Below are positions 31,278 through 42,465 of a DNA stretch of 49,560 nucleotides, piece by piece. Position 1 is the stretch's first letter; every line of letters starts with the position of its first letter. The notes under the pieces are model-generated. The model worked only from the letters and a program-made list of their open reading frames with translations. It was not told where the DNA came from and did not search any database. The stretch spans positions 1 to 49,560 of the forward strand of contig CAZBWN010000025.1 in assembly GCA_964495905.1 (NCBI GenBank), given 5' to 3'. The position numbers were made by a program, and so were the translations under genes. Origin of the DNA: CAJBLF01 sp964495905. GTDB lineage: Bacteria; Patescibacteriota; Gracilibacteria; Absconditabacterales; Absconditicoccaceae.

Positions 31278-31306
31278 TTGCAATTTTTTTTGTCCGCGTA
31301 TATAAT
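31278..31306 (+). promoter_or_regulatory. Promoter of the 1386-aa beta-helix protein gene
   Basis: TTGCAA at 31278-31283, a 17-base spacer and TATAAT at 31301-31306, about 36 bases before the ATG at 31343. It lacks the AGTCCYCYAAAA box seen before the other giant genes. Confidence 0.6.
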
Positions 31307-31342
31307 AGTAGATAAGTACTTTATGTTATTCACTCAAATATC

Positions 31343-34300
31343 ATGGAAAAACAGACATCATCATTTTTCTCAAAACTCATGTGAGTTCTCTTTGTCGCAA
31401 TGGGATTCTTTCTTGGATTCTACGCATTTTTTGCTGATGCAAGCACGTGGACATTACCATGAGGAGCTACTTGGGATAATGCGAATTATCTCAACAGCGG
31501 ATTTTGGAATAACAGTCCGACCTCTGGAGATATCGTGAAAGCCTTGTATGGAAGCGGAAACGCATGATCTGCCTATACCACAAATTGGAGCGGATATACT
31601 TCCGGTTCATGTTTGGCGAGCGGGATGAATGTAGAATATGTTCCTGCATGATCATATACACTCCCATTATCATTATCTGGAAATACCATCTATGTCCTTA
31701 CCGGTAAGGAATATATCACTACATGAGTGATAGACTTTTGAAATTGTACAGCATTGATAAGCCAATCCTGATCCACAATATTCAGTACATGACAGTTGAT
31801 GACTGGTATACTTACCATTATTCTCAAACAAAACACTATCATAGATACTCTAGCAATCGATTGATTGAGAGATGGACTTGGAACTATTCATCCTAAAAAT
31901 GACTATGGAGTACGTTATATCTCTTCCAATAATAATACAATAAATAATATCCAAACTTCTAATAATACATTTCATGGAATCTATCTGGATACTTCATCGA
32001 ATAATCAATTAAACAATATACAGGCGTATAATAATATACGGGATGGAATATTTTTGAACGCTTCATCAAATAACATAATAAATAATATCCAAGCATATAA
32101 TAATATACGAGATGGAATCAATCTATGAGCGTCATCAACTTACAACACATTGAATAACATCCAAACCTATAATAATACTTATGGAATCCGTATACAAACG
32201 TGATCAAACTCTACTGTTTTGAATAATATCCAGACGTATAATAACTTTTGGTATGGAATCTATTTGAATGCAGCACTAAATACTACATTAAATAATTTCC
32301 AATCTTATAATAACATCACTTGAATATACCTGGATCCTACTGCTACATGAAACCAATATTACAGCACTTGATATTTATTTTGAAATATAGGAAATATCTG
32401 ATGATCCGGAGAAAATCTCACTTGAGGGACATGAATATATGCTGTTTCAGTATGACGAGCTACAGGACAGCTTATAACTGGAAAAACTATGTCATGGAGT
32501 TATATCACCAACCCTATAAATGCAAGCGGAAATGATTTGTTGAATTGGAATACTTGATTTGCCAATATACTTTGATTTCGACGAACATGGTCTGATACAG
32601 GTGCGATTCTCTATAGTATCGGATGAATGATCAGCAGACAACAGCAACCGGTGATGTACTCTGGAACTACTCTCATCACGTGATGAATTTTCAGTGCTGC
32701 AAAATTTATCGGTAGTAATGTAAATTTCCTTTCGTGAAATGTCATCGTTAGTGCATATACAAATTCATCAGGTATAAATGCAACCGTGATAAGTGCCGGT
32801 AGTATGAATTTTAGAATTTTTGGAAATGATATCACGGGAGAAAAAATCTGAATCAGTGCGTGATCTCTCACTACATGAATTTTTCTTTCCGGTGCTGATG
32901 GACAAAAAAATATATTCTTGCAATTATATACATGAAACACCCGAGCTACCCATTATCAAACCACCACAATACTAGATACTATAGTTCCTACCTTTACTTG
33001 AACCTTAGCTTCATGAAGCACTATCGTCAGTGGATGATATTATAACACGACAGGAATCACGCTCATCTTCTTTGATACTAATCTTTCATGAGCGATAGTA
33101 AGTGGACTCAATATTCCTTATTACAGCGGAACATTTGCAAGCGGTTCAATTCTCACATGACAATGAACATATAAATTCACGGTATCTGATCTTGCTTGAA
33201 ATGTTACAGGTATCATCTTCACTATTGATACGATTGCTCCTCTCTTAACATGAGCGAGTTCTGGTGTATACTATACTACCAATAGAACAATCATCTGATC
33301 TGACACTATCGCTTTCTCTGGATTTGTGTTGAACGGAATCGGATATACAGGATCTTCTTTGACGATAACAGGAGACGGTGTCCGAATGATTACGGGATAC
33401 GACAAAGCAGGAAATTTCTCTACAGGAATCACCTTTATTATAGATAAGACATATCCTGCATTCACTTGAACCTTAGCTTCATGAAGCACTATCATCAGTG
33501 GATGATATTACAATACGACAGGAATCACTATTACCTTCATGGATACTTATCTCTCTTGAGCGCGATTGAGCGGACTCAATGGAAATGCTTATTTGAATAC
33601 CTGATTTGCAAGCGGTACAATTATAACAACCTGATGAACATATCTCTTTGGTATCTATGATATTGTGGGTAACACTACTTGAATGATCTTTACTATAGAT
33701 ACTACGAATCCAATAATCACAGGAAATTATCCTACGAGCGGACTCAATATCACAGGAGGAAACTTTATAACATTCTCACGATCGGGATTTGATACCAATA
33801 TCTCCGGATATATTCTTACTATTAATAGTACAGGATATACTATCACAGGAAGCTCTTCATGAGTGACACTTCCTAACTGAGTATATACTTGGAATGTTAT
33901 GATCACTGATCGTGCAGGAAATACTGGTATGAGTGTTACCCTACCCTTTATGATCACTACACCGCTTTCAGGAAGCGTAACGCTTACGGGAACGAATATA
34001 CAGTATAATGTAAATCCATATACCAAAGATTATGCATCATTATATCTCTTACCTAATCAACCTTGTACCTATACTATCACAGGAAATATAAACCCACTCG
34101 TCATCAGTTGAGCGACTAATGGAGCAATCATTGTCAGTCCGTACCTTGCTGGTAGTGATGGAGCAAAAACCATTTACGTCACCTTTACAAATACGAGCTG
34201 AGAAATCGTTACAAGAACAGTAGCAGTATATCTGGATACGAACATACCTGCACCACTACTTAGTAGTCCAACAAGCGGAGCGACCGTCGGTGGAGCATTT

Positions 34301-35503
34301 AATCTTGCCTGGTCTACGGTAATTGATGGTGGAGTCTGATTGTCCGGATATCAATACTTCATATCTACAACGGGGACATTCGCTACTATCATCAAGTCTG
34401 GATTTACTGCATCTACAGTTACGACTGCAGCAATCGCTAATGCAGAAATATGAACCGGCGGAACATTCTATCGATATGTGAAAGCGATCGACAAGTTGGG
34501 AAATGTATGATCATCAACAGGCCAATCGTTCAATTATAGCGGTACCGTGGATATCATTCCCGATCAATTTACCTTCAATGCCAAAACAAACGCACTATTG
34601 AATAGTGTCTCTATTTCCAATACGATAACCATCACATGATTGTCAGCAAATACTCCCGTACTTGCAAGCATCACGAAATGAGTGCTCTATATCAGTGGAA
34701 ACACCGTCCCTGGAACGACCGGATATGTACAAAACGGATGGACCGTAAAAATAGAGCTTGTCGCAAGCAGTAATTATAGTGACATCGTAACAAGCAAACT
34801 TACGATAGGATGAATCTCTTCTATTTATAGTGTCACTACACTTTCTAGCAACGGTACGAATTATACAGATATTCCGACCAATCTCTCAAATACAGAAAAA
34901 CTCCAAATCATCGCAATTTTTGAAGCATTGAGAGACTTGTATATATGAGATAAACAAGTTGAATTCATCAACTCGCTTATGGTGATGCTCCAAAGCAAAA
35001 TCAATGGACTTGGAACAAGCACTGATGATATCAATAATCGTGATGTCTTACAATATCTCTATGATCTCGTCAATCAGTATCGTGGTAATGTATCAACGAA
35101 CGCTGATATCTCCAGCACTTCATGGATCATCAATAACATCTACACTGCACCCAATGGCAAAAGATATACGATCACGTATGATTCCGGAAGAAGACAATTC
35201 ACCTCAACAAATTTTTTGACACCGAAATATTTTCCTACACTTGATGTCTTGAAATATACTATAGATATCAACAATCCTGGAGGATCGACTTATCTCAATG
35301 CTAAAGTCATCCAAGCACGATGGGGACGTATCTCTATAGATGGAACACGACAGACTTCTCCGTATACCGCACCTAACCGTAAGGTATTCTATTTCTTCAA
35401 AACTATAGAAGGGCAATATTCTTCTTATACTTTCGGAGCAGAAAGATATTTTGATAGTTTGGAATGAGTGAAGGAGTATATATATAATAACAACAGAAGA
35501 TAG
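31343..35503 (+). CDS. Secreted beta-helix / Ig-like surface protein, 1386 aa
   Basis: MEKQTSSFFSKLMGVLFVAMGFFLGFYAFF is a signal peptide or anchor. Residues about 170-350 are a right-handed parallel beta-helix made of roughly 23-residue rungs: NNTINNIQTSNNTFHGIYL, NNQLNNIQAYNNIRDGIFL, NNIINNIQAYNNIRDGINL and more, typical of NosD/PbH1 repeats that bind or cut polysaccharide. Asn ladders are evident. A beta-rich region (350-530) is followed by Ig-like repeats from about 540 to 870 (LDTIVPTFTGTLASGSTIVSGGYYNTTGITLIFFDTNLSGA-type), two nearly identical at 33000-33120 and 33460-33580. Next come fibronectin-like sequence near 970-1060 and a helical plus beta C-terminal domain (KLQIIAIFEALRDLY..., RNKVFYFFKTIEGQY). 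No SLH or peptidoglycan-binding domain is seen, so the attachment mode is unclear. Dozens of TGA codons are Gly. Confidence 0.87.
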
Positions 35504-35515
35504 AAAAGATAAAAA

Positions 35516-35610
35516 ATTACCCCACCCCAACCCTCCCCATTGCATGGAGAGGGAGCTGTAATACTTGTCCCCTCTCTACGAAGTGGAGAGGGGGAAGGGG
35601 GTGAGGTAAT
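35516..35610. repeat. Large palindromic repeat, second copy of the 26916 type
   Basis: ATTACCCCACCCCAACCCTC and GGGGGTGAGGTAAT frame internal arms CCATTGCATGGAGAGGGAGC and CCCCTCTCTACGAAGTGGAGAGGGG. It lies between convergent genes and may double as a terminator. Confidence 0.8.
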
Positions 35611-35615
35611 TTTTT

Positions 35616-36743
35616 TTAACGATAAATTTTTATCAATTCTCTGACCGTATCATTCCGAGAAAATTCTTTGGTGGGAATTATATACTCAGGATTTTGTATC
35701 CGAGTGTCACGTTCAAGGATCGCTTGGATGATTTCTCTCTTGGATGCGGGGGCGATGAACTTCACATTGCCTCGAACCACTTCAGGGAGAGAGGCGACAT
35801 AGGTCGTGATAAGCGGTTTTCCCATCGCTACGCTTTCCGTATGGACAGAACCGAATCCTTCAGATAATGAAGGAGCGACAATCATATCGGAGCTCGCAAT
35901 CAATGTGCGGAGTTCGTCTTTTTCGAATCCATCGAATATTTGAACGGATGAACCTAAATGATATTTTCTGATTTGTTCTTTGATAGCTTCCGTTCTTTTG
36001 GAATCTATAAGATTGAATACAAAAACTAATTTGGAATCTACAGGTACGAGTTCAGGCAAGGCACGGACTAGATAATCAAGTCATTTAGATTTTCCTGCAT
36101 GACCATAATAGGTGATTACAAAACGATTGCTTCGTCCGTATTTATTTTTTAGAGTATTGATATCAAACTGAGATACTTCTTCAGGATTTCGGAAATTCGT
36201 ATCTACGCCATTGTGGATCATCGTTATTTTTTTGTCCGGGATACCGTAGACCAGACGTACGGAATTCATCGTATACGCCGATACGCAGTGATATACGTTG
36301 TAAGGCATCCAGAAAATAAGTCTTTCAAAAAACCTATAAAATCTCCCTGTAGCTCGTCATTTGTAGCGTGTCCGAAGTCTTCAGAAAATTTCATGTACAG
36401 TAAGAATTACTCTTTTGTGAAACATCTTGCCGAGTAATGATGCGGGAATAGCGCCTCCATACGTACTAGTATGTATAAGTGAAATGTCCTTATTTTTTTT
36501 CAGGATTTTTTTTCCTTTGATCAATGCCCAAAACATGAAGCTGATCCTATTTTTTCCGACTCTGTAAATATGAAAATTCTCTTTGCTTTCTTGTGCGGGA
36601 ACCTCTGAATCAAAATGACTCGTCAAAACAGAGACGGTATATCCTTTGGCCAGCAAACGGGAAATGATGGCTTCAAATACCGTTTCCGATCAGCCTTTGT
36701 GAGGTAAGTAATAATCTAGTATGAATAAGATATGTTTGTGCAT
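35616..36743 (-). CDS. Family 4 glycosyltransferase, 375 aa
   Basis: GT-B fold retaining transferase. The N-terminus, HILFILDYYLPHKGGSETVFEAIISRLLAKGYTVSVLTS, has the GT4 acceptor-side 'P-x-x-G-G-x-E' loop; its first Gly is TGA. After LIHTSTYGGAIPASLL and the linker VHCVSAYT-type region comes the 'I-x-N-G-V-D' hinge (MIHNGVDTNF). The donor domain has YYGHAGKSKGLDYLVRALP and the E-x7-E motif in EGFGSVHTE near residue 280, which binds the nucleotide sugar. Four TGA codons are Gly. Members build capsules, O-antigen or lipid glycans. It is isolated between two surface-protein genes and may glycosylate the envelope or these proteins (inference). The start at the CAC-preceding ATG at 36743 is favoured; an ATG three codons upstream (MNFMHKH) is possible. 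Confidence 0.88.
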
Positions 36744-36886
36744 GAACTTCCTGAATTAAAAGATTTAGAACATTAAAACATTAAAATATTTTGTAGCTAC
36801 GTAACTGATATTCGCAATCTTTTAATCTTAATAATATTTTAATATTTTAATATATAATTTTTTAACCTTTTGTCATTTTAATGCAA

Positions 36887-36933
36887 CAAAAAAGTCCCCT
36901 AAAATTTGACAGGAAAAAAAATCTGGATATAAT
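36887..36933 (+). promoter_or_regulatory. Shared surface-protein promoter, copy 3
   Basis: An A-run and AGTCCCCTAAAATTTGACA (TTGACA 36906-36911), a 16-base spacer ending TCTGGA, and TATAAT 36928-36933, 47 bases before the ATG at 36981. The upstream 140 bases, back to the GT4 start, are AT-rich with repeated ATTAAAATATT-like words and no gene. Confidence 0.85.
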
Positions 36934-36980
36934 TGAGTTATGAACTAATTTTCATTCACTTTATACCTTCATATACACTT

Positions 36981-39900
36981 ATGAAAAACACACTAGCAAA
37001 AGCGAGAAAACACGCTTCGCATGTAATCAATCACATCAAGAAACATAAACAGCATTATCTGTTTGGTACTTTTTGATCGTATGCTATTATCAAAATGGTC
37101 TTGCTGTTTGCTGGATTTTTTGGATTGATGCAGGTAAGGAATACGTATGCTTTAGTCAGTGGACAGCTTAATAGCGGTAATGTTACGACGTACTGTTCTA
37201 TTTCAGATATTTCTTGTGATTTATCGAGTCAAGGTATCACAAGTATAGCGACAGATACGTTTATCAACCATACAAGTTTACAGAGTTTACAATTTTATAA
37301 TAACCCAATTAGTTCTATTGAGAGCGGTGATTTTAACTGACTTTCTAGTTTGACTCAGTTATATTTTGATACTAACAATATTGCTTCACTTGAAAGCGGT
37401 GATTTTAACTGACTTCCTAATCTAACCAATTTGGGTATGGGATATCAGTTGATCACTTCTATTGAAAGTGGCGATTTTATGCTATTACCTAATTTAACTT
37501 ATTTGAGCCTTTGATGAGACAAAATCACTTCTATTGAAAATGGTGATTTCTCCTGACTTCCTAATTTAACTAGTTTATATCTTGCTAACAATTTGATTAC
37601 TTCTATTGAAAGCTGAGATTTTTCCTGACTTCCTAATTTAACTGAATTATATCTTGGTGGTAATAAAATCACTTCTATTTCGTCTGGCGACTTCAGCGAA
37701 CTTACTGGATTACAGATGCTATATCTTGATGGCAATAAAATCGCTTCTGTTACTTCTGGTGATTTCTCCTGACTTCCTCTTTTACAAAGTTTGAATATCT
37801 CGTATAATCTACTTACTTGAATTGATAATGATGATTTTATCTTACTCAATGCTTTAAATAGTTTGGATATTTCTTTTAATCAAATCACTTCTCTTGAGTC
37901 CGGTGATTTTAATTGACTCCCCAGTTTAACTTCTTTGCAACTTTCATCAAACCAAATCACGTGAATTGAAAATGATGATTTTTTCTGAATTTTTGGATTA
38001 CAATATTTGTTCCTTGATGATAATCTCATTACTTGAATTGATAATGGCGATTTTATCTTACTTTCTGGTTTACAGGTTTTGCAACTTTCATCAAACCAGA
38101 TCACTTCTATCGAGTCTGGTGATTTTTCCTGAATTTCTGGTTTACAATATTTGTACCTTAATGGTAATCTGATTACTTGAATTGATAATGGTGATTTTAT
38201 CTTACTTACTGCTTTAAATAGTTTGGACCTTTCATCAAACCAGATCACTTCCATTGAATCTGGCGACTTTTCCTGACTTCCTAATGTATGGGGCGTAGAT
38301 CTTCATTCTAATTTAATCACCTCTATTGAAAATGGTGATTTCAGCTGACTTCCTAGTTTAAATAGATTGTGGCTTAATTCTAATCTATTAACATCACTCC
38401 CTGAAAGTTTCCCTACGGAATTAACAGGATTATTCAATAATCTTCTTTATATAGATAACAACAAACTCTGTACATGAAGTTGGAGTACGGGTCTTCTTAA
38501 TTTCATAAACCTAAAAGCTACAGCTACATGGAAAACGACACAAGATACCAGTGCATGTCCTGTATGTATAGATAACGACTGAGATACCTATGGTGTAGCT
38601 TGTCCTGCATGACCCGATTGTAATGATAACAACGCATATTTTTATACTGGTAATGTACTTCCATGAGAATTGAATGGATGTAATATCATTACCTATTGTA
38701 CTACTTGAATGAGTACTTGTAATTTATCCAGTCAGGGTATCACGGGCATCGCTCTAAATACCTTTACGGGGTATAAAAACATGGTAAACCTATTACTCTC
38801 TTCTAACTCCATCACTTCTCTTGAGTCTGGCGATTTCAACTGACTCTCTAAAGTCACTTTATTACAGATTGATAATAACCAGATCACTTGAATCGATTCG
38901 GGTGATTTCTTCTGACTTTCTGGACTAACTTATTTAGACCTTCATACTAATCAGATTACTTCTATTGAGTCGGGTGATTTCTTCTGACTTCCTAACTTAG
39001 ACACTTTATGGCTTAATGATAACCAAATTACTTCTATCAAATCTGGTGTTTTCTTAGGACTTTCTAGCTTGATAACTTTGGAACTTCAAATCAATCAAAT
39101 CACTTCTCTTGAGTCGGGTAGTTTTAATTGACTTGATAATTTACAATCACTACTCCTTGCGTACAATCAGATTACTTGAATTAATAATGGTGACTTTATC
39201 TGACTCCCCAATCTAATTGAATTATATCTTTATAATAATCAGATTACTTCTTTTGAAGTTGGGGATTTCAGCTGACTTCCTAACTTACAAAAATTGTATC
39301 TTTTTGATAACCTATTAACATCATTTCCTGAAACTTTTCCTGTGGAATTATCAAATTTGAATATAGGTGATCTCGCTATAGATACCAATAAACTCTGTAC
39401 ATGAAGTTGGAGTACTGGTCTTTTAAATTTTGTGAATACTAAAGCAGGATGAACTGGTTGGCAAGCGACACAAGATACAAGCAGTTGTCCTCTTCCTTGT
39501 ATCGACAACGACTGAGATACTTATGGTGTAGCTTGTCCCGCATGACCTGATTGCAATGACAATGATCCGGGCATCAATTCAAGCACTCCGCTTCCAGGAG
39601 AGCTCAATAGTTGTAATGTTGTTGATTACTGTACTACTTGAGATACGGTTTGTGCATTATCAAATCTAAACATCTCAAGCATAGCTTCAGGAACTTTTGC
39701 AGGATATACGAATGTAACATATTTGGATCTTAGATGAAATACTATCACTTGAATTGATAATGGGGATTTTTTCTGACTTTCAGGAGTGACTCTCTTAGAG
39801 ATCTATAATAATAGCATTGCTTCAATTTGATCTAATGCATTTGTGTGACTTCCTAATCTACAGACGTTGGCACTTCAATATAATCTCATCACCTCTCTTG

Positions 39901-42284
39901 AGTCTGATGATTTCAACTGACTTGATAATCTAACTGATTTGAATCTTTCTAATAATCTGGTCGTTTCTATCGAGAGTGGAGATTTCAACTGACTTCCTGG
40001 ATTGATCACTTTATCTCTTCGTGATAATCAGATCACTTCTATCGATAATGGCGATTTTTATTGACCCTCTAATTTAGAAAATCTGTCTCTTGATTCTAAC
40101 CAAATCACTTCTCTTGAATCTTGAAATTTCAACTGACTTGATGCTTTGATTTCTTTGTCTCTTCAATCCAATCAAATCACTTCTCTTGAATCCGGTGATT
40201 TAAACTGACTTGGTGTCTTGACTACTTTGTTCCTTCGTAACAACCAGATCGCTTCGATTGAATCCGATGATTTCATTCCTTCTGCTTTAGAGTCTTTGTA
40301 CCTTGATTCTAATCAGATCACTTCTGTTGATACTGGCGATTTTGATTTACTTTCTAGCTTGACTACCTTGTCCCTTGAGTCAAATCAGATTGCCTCTATC
40401 GGAAGTGATGCTTTCAACTGACTTTCTAATCTCCAGACATTATCGCTTCTTGATAATCTATTAGCAACTCTTCCTGAAAGTTTCCCTGCTGTATTGACAA
40501 GCTTGGAAAGTCTTTCTATAGATAATAATAAACTCTGTACATGAAATCGGAGCGTTCCGCTTTTTGATTTCGTGAACCTAAAAGCAGATGATGCTGATTG
40601 GCAGACAACACAAGATATCAGTGAGTGTCCTCTACTCTATACATGATCATTTGTCATCAATAACGATGCTATTTCTGTAACAGTACCTGTTGTAGTTCTC
40701 AATATCACAGGTGTTTGAATAACTAATATAAGATTCCAAAATGATACTACTGGAGGAACTCGATCGTCTCGAGAGATATTTTCAACAATCAAACCATGGA
40801 CGCTTTCTGCATGATACGGTACTAAAACCGTGTATGTGCAATTTGATGCGGATGGAAATACAGGTACCGTTGAGATTTCAACAAGCGATAGTATCAATTA
40901 TATAGATATCATATCACCTACTGCATCCGTAATATATTCTACAACATGACTTACCAATCAAAATGTCACAGCGACTGTAACAGGGTTTTCTGAAACTATA
41001 ACATGACTAAATGCAGCATCAAAAATATTTACTTGAAATGGAACATTCACATTCACCTTTAGTGATCTCGCAGGGAATACAGGAAGTGTTATAGCGACAG
41101 TAACTAATATCGATAAGACTCCGATCACCGGAACCATCATATATAGTAGCACATGACCAACCAATCAAGATGTCATTGTTTCTATCATATTTAATAAGAC
41201 ATGAGTGATTGTAACAAATAATTCTTGAGCTACGTGATATACATTTACTAGTACAGGTTCATTTGTTTTTGAATTCATAGATAGTTTTGGCAATACATGA
41301 TCTGTTGTTTCTACAGTAAACAATATCGATACAACTATACCTACAGCGAGCGTTATATATAGTACAACTGCTCCAACCAATCAAGATGTGACTGTAACCC
41401 TTACGGGATATGGTGAAACTTTGACGTGAATAAATGCGACATCACGAGTATTTACTTGAAACGGAACATTCACATTCACCTTCCAAGATCTTGCGGGCAA
41501 TACAGGAAGCTATACTGTGACAATAACTAATATAGATAAGATCGTGAGATCTGCTGGTTGAGCATCTATTCTTTCAAAAGATAGTTGTCCAAACGGCGAT
41601 CTTTCACCAAGCTATTATGATAGCTCATGTGCTGCTCGTGTTGTGCAACATGCTGCCGCTCCTATCTGTGATGTTTCTGATTCAGTTTATAGTCAAGAAA
41701 TCACTGATGCGTTTTCACGAGGATATACGCTCAATATCACTAATCAATGTCCTATCACCAACGCTCGTCTCTATCATTCTATCATAAGAAAAGATTTGGC
41801 GAAGATGATGACGATGTTTACGATCCAAGTTATGGGCATCACTCCTGATACTCATAAAGTCTGATGTGATACGTTTACAGATACCAATACTCTGAGCGAT
41901 GAAATGAAATTTTATACTAAGACCGCTTGCCAACTCGATCTCATGGGACTCGAATCTGACGGAACAACACCAAACAAAACATTTGATCCGGAATCTTCAG
42001 TACCGAGAGCACAATTTTGAACTATCCTTTCTAGATTGATTTATGGTGATACCTATAATATCCATACGGGTGAACAAAACACGTATAAACGATATGAGAA
42101 ACATCTTAACGCATTGCTCGGCGATGCTATCATGACTCAGATACAAGATCCCTTTATGTTGGAACAAAGAGGACGAGTGCTTCTTATGCTCCATAGAACT
42201 AGCCAAAAAAATCTTGTAGAAAAATATCGTCTTGTCACTCCTGCTCACAATGGTGCGCTTGCATTATTTGGAAATATTTGGTAA
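36981..42284 (+). CDS. Giant leucine-rich-repeat surface protein with MopE-like motifs, Ig domains and SLH-like C-terminus, 1767 aa
   Basis: A basic head (MKNTLAKARKHAS) and membrane/signal segment at about residues 36-55. Three LRR arrays follow (about residues 65-475, 575-775, 885-1170). The period is 24: L-x-x-L-x-L-x-x-N-x-I-T-S-I-E-S-G-D-F-x-G-L-P-N, with TGA as the Gly before L-P. Each array ends in a cap with SFPxEL...NNKLCTGSWS...NFxNxKA...WQxTQDTS-C. After the first two caps comes CIDNDGDTYGVACPAGPDCNDN, matching the putative metal-binding MopE motif with Asp-rich Ca-binding character. Then an F-V-I-N-N-D module (about 1222-1305), Ig-like repeats (1310-1525) and an SLH-like C-terminus (about 1540-1767: EITDAFSRGYTLNITN..., FDPESSVPRAQFGTILSRLIYG). 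Probably a wall-bound adhesin or binding protein (inference). Promoter copy 3 lies upstream, a hairpin terminator downstream. Confidence 0.9.
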
Positions 42285-42307
42285 GAGAATATTTTATATA
42301 AGTACAT

Positions 42308-42337
42308 AGCCCGTAAAGAAATTTTCGGGTTATTTTT
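42308..42337 (+). terminator. Terminator of the LRR giant gene
   Basis: AGCCCG and CGGGTT pair around a 12-base AT-rich loop, followed by a T-rich run, 24 bases after the stop codon. Confidence 0.65.
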
Positions 42338-42358
42338 ATTTTAAAAAAAAACAGCGAC

Positions 42359-42406
42359 AAAAAAAAGTCCTCCAAAATTTGACAGGAAAAAAATTCTGGG
42401 TATACT
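42359..42406 (+). promoter_or_regulatory. Shared surface-protein promoter, copy 4
   Basis: An A-run and AGTCCTCCAAAATTTGACA (TTGACA 42379-42384), a 16-base spacer and TATACT 42401-42406, 59 bases before the ATG at 42466. The spacer GGAAAAAAATTCTGGG is almost identical to that of copy 3. Confidence 0.85.
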
Positions 42407-42465
42407 TGTACTAATCAAAAAATTTATTTTTTTATTTTTACTTTTATTTTTCTTCTCTTCTCCAA

